Below, one piece after another: positions 43,524 through 55,442 of a stretch of 64,000 nt of DNA (positions are counted from its first letter, which is position 1; each line of letters opens with the position of its first letter). The notes below the pieces were generated by a model. It saw only the letters and a list, made by a program, of their open reading frames with translations. It made no database searches and had not been told where the DNA came from. The position numbers and the translations under genes were made by a program. The stretch is from Lithodes maja (lineage: Eukaryota; Arthropoda; Malacostraca; Decapoda; Lithodidae). The stretch is taken from contig JBAKBP010001401.1 of NCBI GenBank assembly GCA_037953745.1, positions 134,001 through 198,000 of the forward strand. Reading direction: 5' to 3'.

Positions 43524-45642
43524 ATGTCGGACGACGGATCAGTGTACAGTGGGGACACAGTATGGGAAACAGATTCTGAGGTGCAGCAGCGGGGTTTGTC
43601 CGAAGGCATTAGAGTTATAACTAGTGAGGAGGATGCAAGGAAGTTTTTGGAGATACCTATTACTGTTGACCGGGTGTCGGGGATTGATCGGTATGGTCTC
43701 CAGTGTTTGGCCACGATCATGGGGCATGTGGGCACTAGCAGCATGTCGAGAGGTGACCTGGTGGCCTGTGTGCTCGGCGGGGTGCGTGGGGCTTCGGGTG
43801 GAACGGGAGCTGGGGCACCTTCGGCCCAGCCACCATTCCACTCGACTCCTACCATGGCGCCCCCTCGGGCTCCGGAGCCGGGTACGTTCCCGCAGGCCGA
43901 TAGTCACTGGCAGCGTGGTTTGCACTTGGGTGAGTCTCCAATTCTTGCATTTCCTCCTCCTCAAGGTTTGACTCCAGATATGCTCTTCCAGCTTGAGATG
44001 GCTAAGATGCAGCAGCAGCGGGAATCTGAGCAGCAGCAGCGGGAGTTTGAGATGGCTAAGATTCAGGCTGAGGAGAGAAGGGCCAGATATGAGACTGAGG
44101 TTCAGGAGAGAAAGGCCATACGTGAGGCTGAGCTTCGGGCTGAGTCTATGAAGTACTGTGCAGACATAGATCTTGAGAAGTCTAGGGTGGAGTCGACAGG
44201 GCAGCATCTCGGTTCTGGGAATCGAGGTCTTGATCAGTCTTTATCGCACCTGCTCAAGTTGGTCCCTGTATTTGATGAGTCGGGTGTCACCGAATTTTTC
44301 ATGCGTTTTGAGAAGAAGTGCCGGGAGCACCAATGGCCCGAGGTTAAGTGGGCAACCCTTGTTTCCTCTAGGTTGGTTGGCAAAGGACTCAAGGCATATG
44401 ATGCGTTACCCTTGGAGTCTTGCATCGATTATGAGGTATTGAAGGAGGCTGTCCTGCGGGCATATGAGTTACAACCAGAGATGTACAGATTGAAGTTCCG
44501 GGGTGTAACGAAGGGTCATGAGTGCACCTTTCTTGAGCATGCCCGGGATCTGTCCGATGCATTTGGAAACTGGCTGCGTTCTGAGAAAGCATCGACGTTT
44601 GAGGAGTTGAAACAGCTGATGCTTCTAGAACAATTTTTCAAGTGTACGGGTGGCGATCTGATGTTGAATCTTAAAGAAAAGAACCCGAAAACTCTTCAGG
44701 AGGCAGCTGAGATGGCTGACCGTAGGCTATCGCTGATTCGTGGGTGGGGGTCTGCACAACGGAACGATGCAGGTAACAAGGGGCGCAACACTCCACCCCC
44801 CCCGAGTCAGTGATACACCATATAACAATAACTACAAGAGCAATGATATTAAAACTGACCACAAACCTAGTACCGTCCTGTTTAAGAAGGGTCAGTGCCC
44901 TTCCCCACCTCATGGGAAGCCCAAGGGGGAGTTAGAGTGTTTTCATTGTCATGAAAAGGTGCATTTTGCAAGAGCCTGTCCAAGCAAGCTACCTAATGCA
45001 GTTGCGTCTTTGGTTCGCAACATTGGGGTGTCCCCGAAGTCGTCTGAGTTTGCCCGGGGTATAACGTCAGAGGCTGGGACACAACCAGTGGAGAAGAATC
45101 CGGAAGGCTCGAACCCTGTCCGCGATGTCTTTTGTGACCATCGAGGGCGTGGCTGCGTGAAGTGAGCTGGTAAGAAGCATGGAGTTGAGCTGTTGCGAGA
45201 CACGGGTGCCTCTCAGACTTTGATTAAGAACTTTACTGGTAGACCAATAAACGCGGCACGGGTAGTTGTGGTGCAAGGTATCAATGCTATCAGGTCATAC
45301 CCGTTGGTCAGGATGGAACTGGAGATGGATGGTGTGACATGAGAGTTGGATGTTGGAATTGTGGAGAACTTGCCTGTTGGGGGAGTCGACCTCCTTCTCG
45401 GCAACGACTTTGTGGTGCCTACTTCTAAGGTTTCCCCCTTGGTCGTTGCCGAGAAGCCGGCTGACGTGAGTAGGGAGGAACAGGAGTGGGTAGAGAAGTA
45501 TCAAGTACAATGTATGGCATGCGTTGTTACAAGATCTCTTGCATCCAAAGTGTCACAGCCTATTCATCAGTCTTCTGATCAGCGGAGGAACGGTCGGAAG
45601 AATACGGCTAATGTTGGTAAAAGTTTGGAGAGTTTAGTCTAA
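43524..45642 (+). pseudogene. Gypsy-C gag and protease
   Basis: ATG at 43524 (MSDDGSVYSGD). The first frame is 429 codons to TGA at ~44811: acidic N-terminus, proline-rich region, a QQ/RE-rich coil (~44000-44160), then the gag core (FDESGVTEFFMRFEKKC ~44266; YELQPEMYRLKFRG ~44466; LEQFFKCTGG ~44628). A frameshift in a run of C near 44800 moves to a frame carrying a zinc knuckle in which the usual Gly is Val (CFHCHEKVHFARAC, ~44937). TGA at 45163, TGA at ~45340 and TAA at ~45640 interrupt the protease region (LLRDTGASQTL ~45190; GVDLLLGND ~45385). One frameshift plus three nonsense codons: more decayed than copy A, which is fully open. Confidence 0.85.
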
Positions 45643-45669
45643 CCAGCAGCGCTTCTTGGTGACTCAGTA

Positions 45670-47351
45670 TTGGCACCATTGTTGGAGTCTGGAGAGACCC
45701 CAGGACCTGTCAGAGTTAGTGAGGAGGTAGGGCAGGAAGAGACTCCGAGGCAGCAACGTTACACACGGAGAGAAAAAAGGGTTGCTCAGTTTGATATTGG
45801 GGGAGGACTTGGGTTGCTTCGGAAGCATTCAGACAGGTTGGTTCCCTCAGATATTTGTAAACTGCAGTTGGAGGATCCGGAAGTTCAGAAGTGTGGTAAT
45901 GGTGCTGTCGAGATCAAACACGAGGACGGGGAAACATATCATGTGAACCTGTTGGAGGAGTTTGTGAGGCAACCACCTGAGCAGCCTACTGTCCCTGCGT
46001 TGGTCTGCAGCGGCCAATGTGGAGAAGAAGAGGGGGGCAGTAGGGCACAGGTGGAGGAGAGTAGGGATTGTCATGTCTCGGCGGAGCAGTGGGCGGGGGA
46101 CACGAGTCTGGTGGCTGTGGAAGCGCTAGAGCACCTGCCTGAGCAGCAGTGTGCAGCGCTCCAGCACCAGCTCGGTTCATACCCCACTGGTCGTGCCGAG
46201 CCCCCGAGCCTCACAACTCAGGCGGTGCAAGATGTTCCGCGGGCAGGTCATGTGAATGTTGGGAGACCGTTAGCCTCGTTGTTTCGGTGGTTCAAGGTGG
46301 GCGACGAGGCTTGGACATGGTTGTCAGGTCAGGGTCGACCCATGGCTGCCAAGGGTGGTGGTCAGAAGGAGGACATTGAGCAGATTGGTGAGGTTGGCTG
46401 TGGAGTGGATGTGCCCGGTCGTCGTATAGCCTCCCAATGCTGCTCTAGTCGAATGCAACAGCCCTACCATAGACCGACTATATCTGGCCATGTCGCTAAA
46501 AGCGGTGATGCTGCGCAGGCAGATGTAGTCGTAAGGAATGCGGGGGTGCGCATTTACGGTATCGGTGGGGAAGCCTTAGCAATAATGAACTATGGGAGTG
46601 ACTACACAGGTGGTACTGATTGTCCCTCTCATGACCTGGCTGTTCTAGGGACGAAGGTGGAGAAGGAGGGAGACTACAGGGTAGAAGCTGCGGTCTCGGC
46701 TGGGTTGTGGGAGGGCACTAGGCATGTTGTTCTGCGAGATAAGTTGTTTACTAGGCTGTGGCAATGCATCCGCATGTTTGTTGCTTCTCCAGGCCTGATG
46801 TACGGGGTAGAATCCGACATGGAGGCTGGAGACAGTGCAAGGCTCAGTTTAATTCCCTACCGTATAAATCCTGCTCGACAGCCTGTGGGGCAAGCAGAGC
46901 TGGATTACATGTTGACAAAGGGTCTGAGGGATAAGGAATGTCGTGAGTGGTCGTTGCCAGTGAGTTTGCAACCTGTGTTAAGTGGCAAGATCAGTGTGTG
47001 TGTTGATTGTGAGAGTGTGTGTGCATTATCCCTGACAGACGCCTATACCTTATCGAGAGTTGACGACACCATAGACCGCATCGGGGCTGCATCGCCTATC
47101 ACGAAGGTAGAACTAGTGAAAGGCTTTTGGCAGGTCCCGTTGCCGGAAAGAGCGAAGAGAAGTGCCAGTCTTGTGATGAACTGGGCAGTTTATCAGTGTC
47201 AGGTGTTGTTGTGCTGCCGGAACACAAGTTGGATGTGTGGCATGCTAAGGGCACTGATAATGTTTTGGCTGATTGTTTCTCACGGGAGGGTCTGTTTGCA
47301 GGAGAACCCTCGCCGTTCAGTCAGTGTGTGTTGAGAGTGGAGAAAAACTAG
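45670..47351 (+). pseudogene. Gypsy-C pol remnant (linker, RT fingers, RNase H end)
   Basis: One frame is open from 45670 to 47334. It starts with the linker LQLEDPEV...GNGAVEIKHED (the region where copies A and B are deleted), then a long non-conserved stretch, and the RT fingers: IPYRINPARQPVG (~46855), an EWSLPVSLQPV segment (~46950), SLTDAYTLSRVDDTID (~47030) and KVELVKGFWQVPL (~47106). The expected palm with its Asp pair is gone. Directly after, in another frame, VLLPEHKLDVWHAKGTDNVLADCFSRE (47215-47300) is the end of RNase H. So RT palm to RNase H core, and the whole integrase, are deleted although the frame itself is long. Confidence 0.8.
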
Positions 47352-47703
47352 GCTTGCCCCTGTAGAGCAGCCGCCAAAAACAACATTAAAATTAAATAAA
47401 CAAAATCACATAAAAACTCTTTCTTTAATACGGGTACTTTTTTTTTTTTTAAGTATGTTATAGCTAAAGTTCTGAGTCGAACCTGTGCTTCTCTCAGAAG
47501 GCTGGGCTAGTAGAAGCTCGCTCTAGGAGCATAGCAGTATGAATTAATTAAGCTATTGTGTTGGGAGGGGTTGTAATTTTGTTGTTGATAATAACTGAGC
47601 TTTGCCTTCTTTGTTGCGAAGTGATTAGGGGTGGCGAGTCTTATCGGCGTTCTGCTTGTCAGATATGGAGCTCATGGTTGAATGTCTAATATCTTGGGAG
47701 GGG
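47352..47703 (+). other. Gypsy-C 3' leader and polypurine tract
   Basis: Non-coding. The polypurine tract gggagggg (47696-47703) abuts the 3' LTR start TGTGACG, as required for plus-strand priming. Confidence 0.65.
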
Positions 47704-49536
47704 TGTGACGCCTGCAGCTTAGCAGAACGCCACGTGGGCTCAGCCTCTCGCTTGGCCACTCGCTAACGCTCGCCGGGGCAATGTATTCGGCTACAGTCTA
47801 TCTACAATGTTGTACTTTCTTTCTTGAGAATCGTCATGTCACAGGCAGTACAGAAGTGGTCTTTATTTTCACCTGTGACAATGCATTATATTTTATATCA
47901 TGAGTAGAACATAAGATGCATTGTATATTGTTGAGGAGAGAGAGAACCATATAGGCAGTGGGGTGGTAGTGTGTGCATGCGTATACATGTGCTGCCTTCC
48001 CTCCGCTCGTAGGCTCGCGCGCGTGCCGTCTCCCGCCTCATAATTGGCTGGTGGCTCCTGGCGCCTTCTGCAGGTCTGCTGCCTGGTGACGTAGCAGCCT
48101 GTGATTGGCAGACCACCATGCCTTTGTGTAATCCTAGGGGTCCCGAGGAGCTACTCTCTTCAGAGCTTGCCTGACCAGCATACCCTTAACATATCCCTTG
48201 CCACCTGTCCCCGACTTCTACCTATAGAGCACTTTCTCTCTCTCTCAACTTCTTACCTCTAATTCTTCCTCTCTATTTAATATCATAACTCCCCTTTGGT
48301 TCTGCACGATTTCATATATCAGCCATCGTATTATATGCTGAAGCTCTCAGATATTATATGTTTAGTTAGGCATTTTGGAGGGGTTACCATTTTGTCTGTA
48401 GATGTTCGACACACTCACAGTGTCTCCCTACCTATTCCTTGGCTGTCTGCTGGGCTATTTAATGCTAGACTGGGGTAAGGCTACTTTGTGTTGTGATTTC
48501 CGATGTGTAACAGGTTTTGTTGAGCCTGTACAATCGCAACAGAGACGTGGGAAGCCTAGGTGGTCTTTATGACTGTGTACCTTGTGAGTTTAGCACTGTG
48601 TTGCGAGTGAGGACTTTTGCCTCTGCCACCCAACACTGTGCTAACTCGTTTTGTTTTGACTTTGAGAGGGTCGCCAGGAGAGAACCAGATACTAGCGATC
48701 TGGATCTCTCAAGAGAGCACCCCGTCATTTAACGTAATTTGGCCGCACAGAATTAAGGACCTCGCTAGGCTACGAGCCGCTTGCTCAGCCATTGTTTCCT
48801 AGCCTACGACATCCCAGCTAGACTTTATTAGCCTAGCAGACACCCGATTAGGATCATAAGCTCTTATGTTATGTATGCAGCATTTTTATTTACGTTGACT
48901 GTAAGCTTTGGTTGTTGTTGAGTTGCACAACCCGAGCAGGCTTTTTGAGTTGCCTGAGGAAGTCCTTCTTTTGTTGTTGGAGACAATACTATTGCGCATT
49001 TATTAGTATTCCCGTGCCAGTTAACCCTGTATGTCCCTACACTTGTCATATCTTGTTCCTGCTTTATATAACAGTTCAAAATCCGATTCGATCATCTTAC
49101 GCAGCATCAGACTTTCTTCAGAAGATTCCTGCTCGATGCTTTAGGACATTCGTTCACTTTCTTTAGAACATAATAATATAGGAGTGACAGTTTATTATTG
49201 TTTAGAGAAACTTTAAATATACCTTCTTCTAGTTTGCATTAAATCATTGCAGTGATTTAATTAAGCTTTCTATCTTTTTCCTTGTATACTTTATTAACGT
49301 AATTGTATGTTGTTATGATCAGGCTGTATCAGAGATCATCAGCCTGTAGTAGTAGTGCATTTATACCGAGTTATAGGATACCCCGTTATCGCAGATTTAA
49401 CTCTGGAGGGTATAGGTGTTTTTTGTGCGCCGGCATTATAAGTTCGAGGGTTGGATCTAGTGTTACCGTTATGGCTGTGAGCCTTTCTAGTCCAATGATT
49501 AAGAGCCCTAATTTTATACGAGCTCCGGTCGTAACA
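47704..49536 (+). repeat. Gypsy-C 3' LTR (1833 bp)
   Basis: TGTGACGCCTGC...GGTCGTAACA, the partner of 41493-43300. Its first ~90 bp differ most from the 5' LTR. Confidence 0.9.
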
Positions 49537-50029
49537 TGTGTAACTAGCAAAACTAGTTGAAGAGTGTCAAAAAAAGGCATGTGAACATATGTGTGGGAAA
49601 ACAGTGTCCCAAGATCTATTGAGGTATATGGTCACATCTTATTGCATAAAATAGGGTTTCATACATTCATATAATTGTTTCATCTGGCAGTGCTTTCTTC
49701 GGTAGCGAAGATATGAGTTTTCTTAACTTCTACTTCTCTATTCTCTCCTAGGTATATTGTCATGCGGGGAGAAAAGGGAAACACAGGTATATAGGAACAG
49801 ACAGAATGCAGGTGCTGTCTGGCAAGTACATCATAATAATTGGCATACATATATATACAAAGGAGTACAAAGGAGTACAAAGGAGTACAAAGGAAATCAA
49901 GCAACAACAGATCCAGTGACCCTTCTAGGTTGCTTGTCCTCCAAAACACAAAGGAGTACAAAGGAAATCAAGCAACAACAGGTCTAATGACCCTTCTAGG
50001 CTGCTTGTCCTCCAAAACACTGAGGATCA
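49537..50029. other. Flank of the CR1-F 3' end with tandem repeats
   Basis: No gene. An aggagtacaa decamer is repeated three times (49861-49890), then a 71-bp unit (ggagtacaaaggaaatcaag ... cctccaaaaca) occurs twice, at 49882 and 49953. Near 49808-49835 caggtgctgtctggcaagtac resembles 61144-61165 at the 5' end of CR1-G, possibly a third CR1 5' remnant. Confidence 0.5.
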
Positions 50030-50165
50030 AGTGTCCAAACAGTGGTTTAGAGTGGGTAAGGGAACATTGGAAAGGGAACTACTGCCCTAGAACTAATGTC
50101 CGTGGCAGGATTAGGAAGTTAGTAGGGGACAGATGGGTTAGTAACTGAGGGGGTATACAATAAAG

Positions 50166-53018
50166 TTATTCATCTACAAACGCAGTCAGTCGCGGGTTTG
50201 ATGCGAGATATTTGTCTAAGCGGAGTTTAAATGAATCAACGGTGCTGCAGTCTATAACGTCTCGGGGAAGCCCATTCCACAAGTTGACAACTCGATTGAA
50301 GAAGAAATTCTTAGATTCGTGTGAGTTAAAAGATTTACCAATAATTTTGCAACCGTTTCCCCGCGTGTAATTAGATTGGTCAATAGTGAAGTACTTACTA
50401 CAGTTCATATTGTCGATGCCTTTGATGATTTTGAACACTTGAATTAAGTCGCCTCTTAATCTGCGCTGGGTTAAAGGAAATAGATTTAATTCTCTAAGAC
50501 GCTCTTCGTATGGTTTGTTCTTTAGGCTAGGTATCATTTTGGTAACTCTACGTTGAACTTGTTCTAGCTTGTTTATATCTTTTTGGTAATAAGGGCACCA
50601 GGATTGAACGCAGTATTCCAGAAGAGGGCGGACTAAGGAATTGTAAAGGGTTAGGATAACATCTTTGGATTTATGCTCAAATGACCTGCCTATAAAGCCA
50701 ATTATTTTGTTTGCCTTCTTAACAACTTCTGAACATTGTTGACTCGGTTTTAGGTTACTCGATATTGTTACTCCCAGATCGGTTTCTTTGTTTACATTCT
50801 TAAGCTGAGTGCCATTCATCGAATAGTTTGCTTTCTCATTTAGGTATCCGATATGTAGTACTTTACATTTATCCGCATTGAAACTCATTTGCCAAATTTG
50901 GGCCCAACATGACAATTTATCTAGATTGTGTTGCATATCGTCAACTTGTTCTTTTGAGAGTACGCTATTTGCAATTTTTGTATCGTCAGCAAATTTCGAG
51001 ACTGTACAGGTGAGACCCTCATCTATGTCGTTGATGTAAATTAGAAAGAGAATTGGTCCTAGTACCGATCCCTGGGGTACCCCACTACTTACATTGGTCC
51101 ATTTAGATGCCTTACCGTTTATGACTACTCTTTGCTTTCTGTCGCTGAGCCAATTTTCTATCCATTTCAACACACCGTCTTGTATTCCATGCGCTTTTAG
51201 TTTTAGCAGTAATCGTTTGTGGGGAACTTTGTCAAAGGCCTTTTGAAAATCAAGGTATATAATATCTACAGCTTTACTCTCATCGTAGAGGTTGAAGATA
51301 TCGTGGAAGAAGTCTAAGAGGTTTGTTAAACAGGAACGTTTTTTACGAAAGCCGTGTTGATTATCTTTAAGTAAGTTATTTGCCTCTAAGTGATTTACGA
51401 GTCTGTCTCTTATGACCGTTTCTAGCATTTTACATACAATTGATGTTAAGCTAATTGGACGATAGTTACTGGGTAGGGATTTGCTGCCTTTTTTGAATAT
51501 CGGTGTTACGTTGGCTAGCTTCCACTGATCAGGCATAGTCCCAGACTGCAAGGATTCATTGAATAGCAATGTCAGTGGTTTGGAGAGCTCATCCTTAGCT
51601 TCCTTTAGAACTCTAGGTGAGATTGTATCAGGTCCAGGCGTTTTATTTACTTTGAGTTTATCTAAACAATTCAATACTTCTCTCTCTGTAACGGTGATAT
51701 TGCTTAGAACATCTGAATTATCAATCTGAATCGGCGATGGTGTAGGGATATCACTGAGGTCTTCGGTTGTAAAAACTGATGCAAAGAAGGTATTGAGGGC
51801 ATTACTCATTTGTACTTCGTCTTTGGTGTATTCTCCATTTTCATCGACTAACGGTCCAACAGTTGAAGTAACTACTTTTTTCTTTCTGATATAACTATAG
51901 AATTCTTTCGGGTTTGTTTTACTTTGATTCGCAACATGTAACTCCAGGGTCTTTTTACTTTGCTTAATTAACTTTTTGGCTTTGCGTCGTAGCTCTACAA
52001 TTTCACCCGTTCTTCGTCATTTTGTGAGAATTTTAATCTATCATTAGCAAATTTTTTAGCAAGCAGACAGTCTGAAATATCTTTATTCCACCATTTGGGC
52101 TTATCATTTTGGCCTGGACGCCGTATTTTCGATGGTATGCAGTCTTGCACTGCCTTAAGGTAAGTGGTTGTGAAACACTCCCAAGATGTATTGATGTCGT
52201 TATTGTTAGTCAGAAAGCTCCAGTCAGTTTCTTTAAGTTTTGATTTAAGTTTATGAAAATTTGCTTTCTTGAAATTAGGGACTTTCTCAATGCTGCTATT
52301 TGATTTGTTACTAGTAAACTTTAAAGTGAAAGTTATCGTACGATGGTCGCTGTTACTGAATTCATCACCAACATTCAAATTCTCTATTAATTCTTCTTTT
52401 GTTGCGAGTACAAGGTCAAGCACATTATTACCACGGGTCGGAGATTGTACAAATTGAAAAAGTGAACTCTCTTGCAAGTTAGCATAGAGGTCGTGTCCAG
52501 AGTGTGAAGTAAGAATATCGCCCCATTTAGTCACGGGTAAGTTGAAATCGCCAAGAATTACGGTATCTTGTATGTTAGTTATTTCTGCAATTTGTTCATA
52601 AATTTCACTGTCAGTTTTGCACTGATTGAGATGGGGGTCTGTATAATAAAGCTAGTGTTATTTTAGTTCCTCGTTTATTATTTAATAGTACGTAAGATAT
52701 GTCTATATTCGCAATTTGAGGTTTTGACATTAAGACGGGATTAAGACTTTCCTTTATAAAAAACAGAACTCCTCCTCCATTTCTATTGATCCGACTTTTC
52801 TCAAACATTGTATAACCAGGAAGCGTATATTCGGCTAAAAAGTCTCTGTCTTCCGTATTTAACCAAGATTCTGTAATGCCGATTATATCATAATGTTCTG
52901 TAAACACGATTTCCTCTAGATCTGAAAATTTATTGCGTATGCTACGAGCATTTACATAAAACACCTTAAGAGTATTAGAGTTGGATGTTACTGATTGTGC
53001 ATTGTCTGAATTTTCAGT
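50166..53018 (-). pseudogene. CR1-F ORF2 (endonuclease-reverse transcriptase)
   Basis: Encodes AP endonuclease (NARSIRNKFSDLE, ITESWLNTEDRD, GGGVLFFIKESL, LLYRPPSQ; then VTKWGD, QSPTRGNNVLD, NSDHRTITF) and reverse transcriptase (PISLTSIVCKMLE ~51450, YLDFQKAFDKVPHKR ~51250, GVPQGSVLGPILF ~51075, FADD ~50990) ending at 50166. FADDTK is the CR1-type catalytic box. Compared with copy G there is one extra T near 52617 and one missing A near 52000, so the ORF is in three pieces; the upstream end meets a stop before any in-frame ATG. It would otherwise nick target DNA and copy its RNA by target-primed reverse transcription. Confidence 0.85.
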
Positions 53019-53029
53019 TCATATTTGAC

Positions 53030-54022
53030 TTACACTACCCTGTCTTGGGTCTGGTTGACCCCGTTTTTTGAACGGAAATCCTTGACTGCATCGTTCAGCA
53101 GACGACCAAGACGTGCAGCTCCTACTTCATTGAGATGTACACCATCTCCTGAAAACAAAGATTTATCATAGTAAAAATTATCCCACGTGTCGACAAAGCC
53201 GATGTTCTCCTCCCTGCAGAGTTTGGCTAGTCGGCGATTTGTATTGGTAGCTATGTTGTAGAATCGGTTTTCTACATCAATCCGGGGAACAATTCCTGAA
53301 ATTAAGATTCTATTAGATTTTTCCTTGAAGGACCTGATCAGCCGCCGGTACTTGCAAAGTAGTTCCTCTGACCGCGTCCGTTGGACATCGTTAGATCCAA
53401 CGTGGATGACGTACGTAGTGCTTGCGGGGGCGAGACTAGAAACCTCTTCCAGAGCCGCAACAATGTCGTCCACGCCGCCACCTGGGATACAGAATCGCTT
53501 TCTGGTCCTGGGTGCCCTGGCGCAGAACTCGGTTAGTTGGCCACGGACCATGGAGTCGCCCACAAGCCGAACTTCTTCCGTTTCCTCTTCCTCTTCAATA
53601 GCCAGAATTTTGAAGCGGTTTTGGCATGTTGTCGGGATGACCTTCCTGGTACTGGTACTGGGATGGACATTGTTTCTCACTAACTGAAAGTTGTCCTGGG
53701 GGGGAGTGAGAGTAGAGTCATTATTATTATCTGCAACATCTAAGGTAGCTGCTGGTGTGGGTACCGGTACTGTATGCACTGGAATGGCGGTTGACATAGT
53801 AGTGGTTTCTTGGGCCGAGGGCACTCCTACGTTGAGTGTGGCAAATTCTTGAAGAGATTCAAGCTTCGTAGTCAGGGCATCGATCTTGCGGTGAGCTGCA
53901 TTCAATTCATCCGCAATCTTCTCTCGGAGCTGGCAAAATCTACAAATTTGGACATCAGTATCAACAAACATGGTAGGGCCAAATTTACCGGAACAACTCG
54001 TGCAGGTTCGTTGCGGCGCCAT
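53030..54022 (-). CDS. CR1-F ORF1 protein (zinc motif and SGNH esterase)
   Basis: Start at ATG 54022 (MAPQRTCTSC) gives 330 residues; a longer reading from 54082 would need a non-ATG start. N-terminus: CTSC-x16-CRFC zinc motif (residues ~7-30), a short coiled coil (EKIADELNAAHRKIDALTTKLE), then a low-complexity linker. Residues ~155-320 form an SGNH/GDSL esterase fold as known in CR1 ORF1 proteins: block I RLVGDSMVRG (nucleophile Ser), block II GGGVDDIV, block III HVGSNDV (Asn) and block V DGVHL (Asp-His). All four blocks are intact and the frame is unbroken. The role of the esterase in CR1 retrotransposition is not established; lipid or membrane association has been suggested. ORF2 follows within ~70 bp, in a different frame. 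Confidence 0.88.
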   Translation of the reverse strand: MAPQRTCTSCSGKFGPTMFVDTDVQICRFCQLREKIADELNAAHRKIDALTTKLESLQEFATLNVGVPSAQETTTMSTAIPVHTVPVPTPAATLDVADNNNDSTLTPPQDNFQLVRNNVHPSTSTRKVIPTTCQNRFKILAIEEEEETEEVRLVGDSMVRGQLTEFCARAPRTRKRFCIPGGGVDDIVAALEEVSSLAPASTTYVIHVGSNDVQRTRSEELLCKYRRLIRSFKEKSNRILISGIVPRIDVENRFYNIATNTNRRLAKLCREENIGFVDTWDNFYYDKSLFSGDGVHLNEVGAARLGRLLNDAVKDFRSKNGVNQTQDRVV

Positions 54023-54035
54023 GACGATATAATCA

Positions 54036-54850
54036 CAATATGCCTGAAAATCACACAAATTTATGTTAGCAAAATGGTACAATTAAAGCCTGAAAATCAC
54101 AAAAAATGTATGTTAGCAATGTGATACAATTAATTCCTGAAAATCACAACAAAAATTTGTTAGCAATATGATAAAATTAATATGCCTGTAAATCACAAAA
54201 AATATGTTAGCAATAGAACACAATTTATGCCTGAAAAAAACAAAAATTGATGTTAGCAGTATGACACAGTTAAAGCCTGAAAATCACAAATGGACTAGAA
54301 ATTTGTTACAAAATTTACTGGAAAAAAAAGTGGGAGAGGGTTAATGTAGCCTAGTGAAAAAAATGGAAAACAGTATACAGTACAGTAACAAAAAATATTT
54401 GTTAGCAATATGGTACAATTAATGCCTGTAAATCACAAAAATAATATGTTAATCACAAAAAGAATATTATGGCTGTAAATCACAAAAAATATGTTAGCAA
54501 TAGAACACAATTTATGCCTGAAAAAAAAAAATTGATGTTAGCAGTATGACACAGTTAAAGCCTGAAAATTGTAAATGGACTAGTAATTTGTTACAAAATT
54601 TACTGGGAGAAAAAAAGGGGAGAGGGTTAATTTAGCCTAGTGAGAACACTGGAAAGCAGTATACAGTACAGTAACAAAAAATATTGGTTAGCAATATGGT
54701 ACAATTAATGCCTGTAAATCACAAAAAGAATATGTTGATCACAAAAAGAATATGTTAGCAATAGAACACAATTTTATGCCTGAAAATAAAAATAAAATTA
54801 TGTTAGCAGTATGACACAGTTAGGCTAAAGCCTGTATATTAGTTTATACA
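54036..54850 (-). repeat. CR1-F 5' UTR tandem array
   Basis: About 0.8 kb of units ~45-60 bp long built on ttagcaatatg-tacaattaatgcctg-aaatcacaaaaa, with a higher-order block of ~280 bp repeated (atggactag-aatttgttacaaaatttactgg at 54290 and 54570; gggagagggttaat and cagtatacagtacagtaac in both). It lies just upstream of the ORF1 ATG. Confidence 0.8.
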
Positions 54851-55442
54851 GTGGTCGACACAATAATAATAATAATGGAGTTAGTAATATCCCTGGCAAG
54901 AGTGTGAGAGGCCTATTATGGTGACAAGTATCTGAAATGCTATTGGCTAGACTTTGATATATAAAATACAAGAAGAGGGGTTGTTTATGCGTACACAGGT
55001 GGCGCTGGTATCGGCGGCGTCTCTACTAACCTGACAAATAGAATTTTGAAAAACAAACGTTTATCAGTCAAAACTACAGTACAATGTCATGCAAGATAAC
55101 TACTGGGTGGTTTGCTAAGCACTTAACTACAGTGAGGGCTAAAATATCTACAATAAGTGCTAGAACTTTATAATATGAAACAAGCAAATAGTTTGTTTAC
55201 TTTAGAGCGTCGGTCGTCACTAACCGGTACAAATGTAAACAAAAGCAGTCTCGATAAACAAACGTTTATCAGTCAAAAACACAGCAAAATTACATGCAAA
55301 GCAACTACAGGGCAGTTAAGCTAGAGCTTAGCTACAGCTCATGCAAACAAATAAGGGGATGAGTAATGGAGTACTCAAGTTATGGTCAGATTTCGAGCAG
55401 CGAGAGCGAAGTGCTGTTGGCGGGTTGGCGCGTCGGGAGAGA
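54851..55442 (-). promoter_or_regulatory. CR1-F 5' UTR conserved segment
   Basis: Non-coding, homologous to 60680-61120 of CR1-G (ggcgctggt, acaaacgtttatcagtcaaa, atgcaag-aactac). Being the part conserved between copies whose arrays differ, it is the best candidate for the internal promoter (inference). Confidence 0.5.

Larger units (their letters stand above)
41493..49536 (+). mobile_element. Gypsy-C LTR retrotransposon with internal deletions
   Basis: Two LTRs of ~1.8 kb bracket 4.4 kb of internal sequence with primer-binding site, gag, protease, RT N-terminal fragment and RNase H end. The RT palm and integrase are absent. Left flank ...gcctat and right flank tgtgta do not match, and the LINE cut on the left does not resume on the right, so the copy has been rearranged since insertion. 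Confidence 0.85.
50030..55442 (-). mobile_element. CR1 LINE F, near full length
   Basis: Minus-strand two-ORF CR1: 3' terminus at ~50032 (cacttgatcc read on the minus strand), ORF2 remnant, ORF1 and a 5' UTR with a tandem array and a conserved non-repetitive part up to about 55440. It abuts the 3' end of CR1-G at 55443 with no spacer. Confidence 0.85.

Noticed and set aside
43539..44207. A 222-codon minus-strand frame opposite Gypsy-C gag.
   Set aside because: It is the mirror of gag low-complexity coding (Gln/Glu/Arg repeats) and has no matching frame in copies A or B.
41595..48119. Antisense frames of 60-118 codons in both Gypsy-C LTRs (41595-41951 and 47898-48119).
   Set aside because: They lie in LTR sequence, differ in length between the paired LTRs, and show no protein family features.
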